Below are positions 35,691 to 36,837 of a stretch of DNA of 36,837 bases, one piece after another. The stretch is from Crocosphaera sp. (GTDB lineage Bacteria > Cyanobacteriota > Cyanobacteriia > Cyanobacteriales > Microcystaceae): assembly GCA_030066295.1 (NCBI GenBank), contig JASJBX010000006.1:1-36837 (forward strand), in the 5' to 3' direction. The notes beneath the pieces were generated by a model. The model saw nothing but the letters and a program-made list of their open reading frames with translations. It was not told where the DNA came from and searched no databases. The position numbers and the translations under genes were made by a program. Each line of letters opens with the position of its first letter. Position 1 is the first letter of the stretch.

Positions 35691-36837
35691 CAATCAACGA
35701 CTCGTCTTGCTGATGCAGGATTGCTCCAACAAAAGTAGAGGACAAATCTCCTGAAGCATTCCGATCTAAGATCCAGGTTCCTGTATGCCCTACAGTACCC
35801 AAGGCTCGATTAAGAATATTGATCGCTGCGTTTTCGTCTCTATCTAATCGACACCCACAAGCACAAACATGAGTTCTTGTCGACAAGGATTTTTTAACGA
35901 CAGCACCACAATCAGAGCAATGAGCAGAAGTATATGCAGGATTAACGGCAACAGTTATCCTGCCCATTTTTCGCCCAAAATACTCTAACCATTTTCTAAA
36001 TTGATACCAACCAGCATCATTAATTGACTTGGCTAAACAGTGGTTTTTAACTAAGTTTTTGATTCTCAAATCTTCATAGGCTACCAAATCGTTAGATTGG
36101 ATTACGCAACGAGCAAGTTTTTTTGCGTGTTCTTCACGTTGCCTACTTATTTTGAGATGTTTACGACCAAGCTTATTAATAGCTTTTTTACGGTTGGTTG
36201 AGCCTTTATTTTTTCGAGAAACACGACGTTGATAAAACTTTAATCGTTTTTCTCCTTGACTATAAAATCTAGGGTTGGGTTCAGTTTGCCCCATTGAATC
36301 AGTGTAGAATTCTTTTAAACCAACATCTAAACCAATGGTTTTATGAGTCGGACGAAGTTCCTCTTTAACATCAACAGATATACAGAATTGGCAGTAATAG
36401 CCGTCTGCACGACGAACTAATCTAACCCGCTTGATTTTATCTTGAGGATAAAAAGCCAAATCCCATGTCCCGATTAACTTGAGTTTACCAATCCCTTTTT
36501 TATCAGTAAACTCAATATGTTTCGGGTCTAAAAGTTTCCATCCACTGGTTTTATACTCCACAGAACGAGTATTTTTCTTAAAGCGTGGATATCCTTTCTT
36601 ACCAAGGATTTGTTTCTTACAATTATCAAAAAATCTAGCAATTGATGACCAACATCTTTCTACAGAAGCTTGGCAAGCATGAGAGTTTAGGTCTTGAACA
36701 AAGGAAAACTCAGAACGCAGTTTAGTGTTGTACCGATAAAGTTCAGCACGATTAACCTTTTGACCATCCATCCAATAACGCAAGCACTTATTGCGAACAA
36801 ATTGGGATGTTCTGATGGCTTCGTCGATGGCTTGATA
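35671..36837 (-). CDS. tnpB: TnpB RNA-guided nuclease-type protein of IS200/IS605 (5' end outside window)
   Basis: TnpB is the transposon-encoded ancestor-type relative of Cas12. The reading frame stays open to the window edge at 36837 (QAIDEAIRTSQFVRNKC precedes the first internal start), so the N-terminus is missing here. The RuvC-like site is intact: Asp in IGLDVGLKEF (36325-36327), Glu in VAYEDLRIKNL (36073-36075) and Asp in LDRDENAAIN (about 35836-35844). A four-cysteine zinc ribbon (CSDCG...CACGC) is present. The C-terminus ends QDESLIEESPHL, overlapping the right-end hairpin. I see no tnpA, so mobility may depend on transposase in trans. Confidence 0.93.
   Translation of the reverse strand, partial: YQAIDEAIRTSQFVRNKCLRYWMDGQKVNRAELYRYNTKLRSEFSFVQDLNSHACQASVERCWSSIARFFDNCKKQILGKKGYPRFKKNTRSVEYKTSGWKLLDPKHIEFTDKKGIGKLKLIGTWDLAFYPQDKIKRVRLVRRADGYYCQFCISVDVKEELRPTHKTIGLDVGLKEFYTDSMGQTEPNPRFYSQGEKRLKFYQRRVSRKNKGSTNRKKAINKLGRKHLKISRQREEHAKKLARCVIQSNDLVAYEDLRIKNLVKNHCLAKSINDAGWYQFRKWLEYFGRKMGRITVAVNPAYTSAHCSDCGAVVKKSLSTRTHVCACGCRLDRDENAAINILNRALGTVGHTGTWILDRNASGDLSSTFVGAILHQQDESLIEESPHL

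Overview
The window is chromosomal DNA of a cyanobacterium. Phosphoribulokinase, a three-domain ferredoxin-NADP+ reductase with a phycobilisome-linker domain, PsbI, a high-light-inducible (HLIP) protein and a DUF3769 outer-membrane protein are all present. At least 15 copies of the cyanobacterial HIP1 octamer GCGATCGC are scattered through it (about one per 2.5 kb), and heptameric TTCTGAC-type tandem repeats lie between genes. The moderately AT-rich composition and gene styles suggest a unicellular Crocosphaera/Cyanothece-like organism; that placement is inference.

Layout. 1-6.0 kb: secA, tRNA-Ser(UGA), prk and petH, with prk and petH divergent and a canonical NtcA motif in front of petH. 6.0-12 kb: small and accessory genes. 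These are a membrane/coiled-coil protein with a truncated tandem copy, a four-helix membrane protein, an orphan peptide-type ABC permease, a secreted small protein, a graveyard of IS200/IS605 fragments (about 8.94-9.36 kb), a GDSL esterase with a PEP-CTERM tail, a 47-residue HLIP and a TPR protein. 12-20 kb: a peptide-binding lipoprotein, a DegT-type aminotransferase behind a perfect 19-bp-arm hairpin, a tight operon (single-TM partner, HTTM membrane protein, fumC) and a LivK-like lipoprotein. 20-27 kb: an NDP-sugar pyrophosphorylase, then the minus-strand set secreted protein, FIST sensor, GAF-GAF-adenylate cyclase. 25.5-30 kb: a minus-strand cluster DUF3769 (LptD-like), rpsP, khpA and an LpxB-like glycosyltransferase, the last three overlapping by 8 and 4 nt. 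30-36.8 kb: another IS200/IS605 relic, psbI, rimI, an anchored unknown protein, a response regulator/histidine kinase pair, prs, and a largely intact TnpB running off the right edge with its right-end hairpin.

Functional themes. Carbon fixation and photosynthetic electron flow are served by prk, petH, psbI and the HLIP; envelope biogenesis by secA, DUF3769, the LpxB-like protein and the NDP-sugar synthase; second-messenger and two-component signalling by FIST-cyclase and the RR/HK pair; core metabolism by fumC and prs.

Most worth checking: the TnpB gene with its presumed omega-RNA and guide; the three decayed relatives of such elements; the FIST-cyclase-secreted protein operon; the HTTM-partner-fumC operon; and the dual-isoform signals at petH. 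I saw no CRISPR array, prophage or classical defence island, and no system I can call wholly new.
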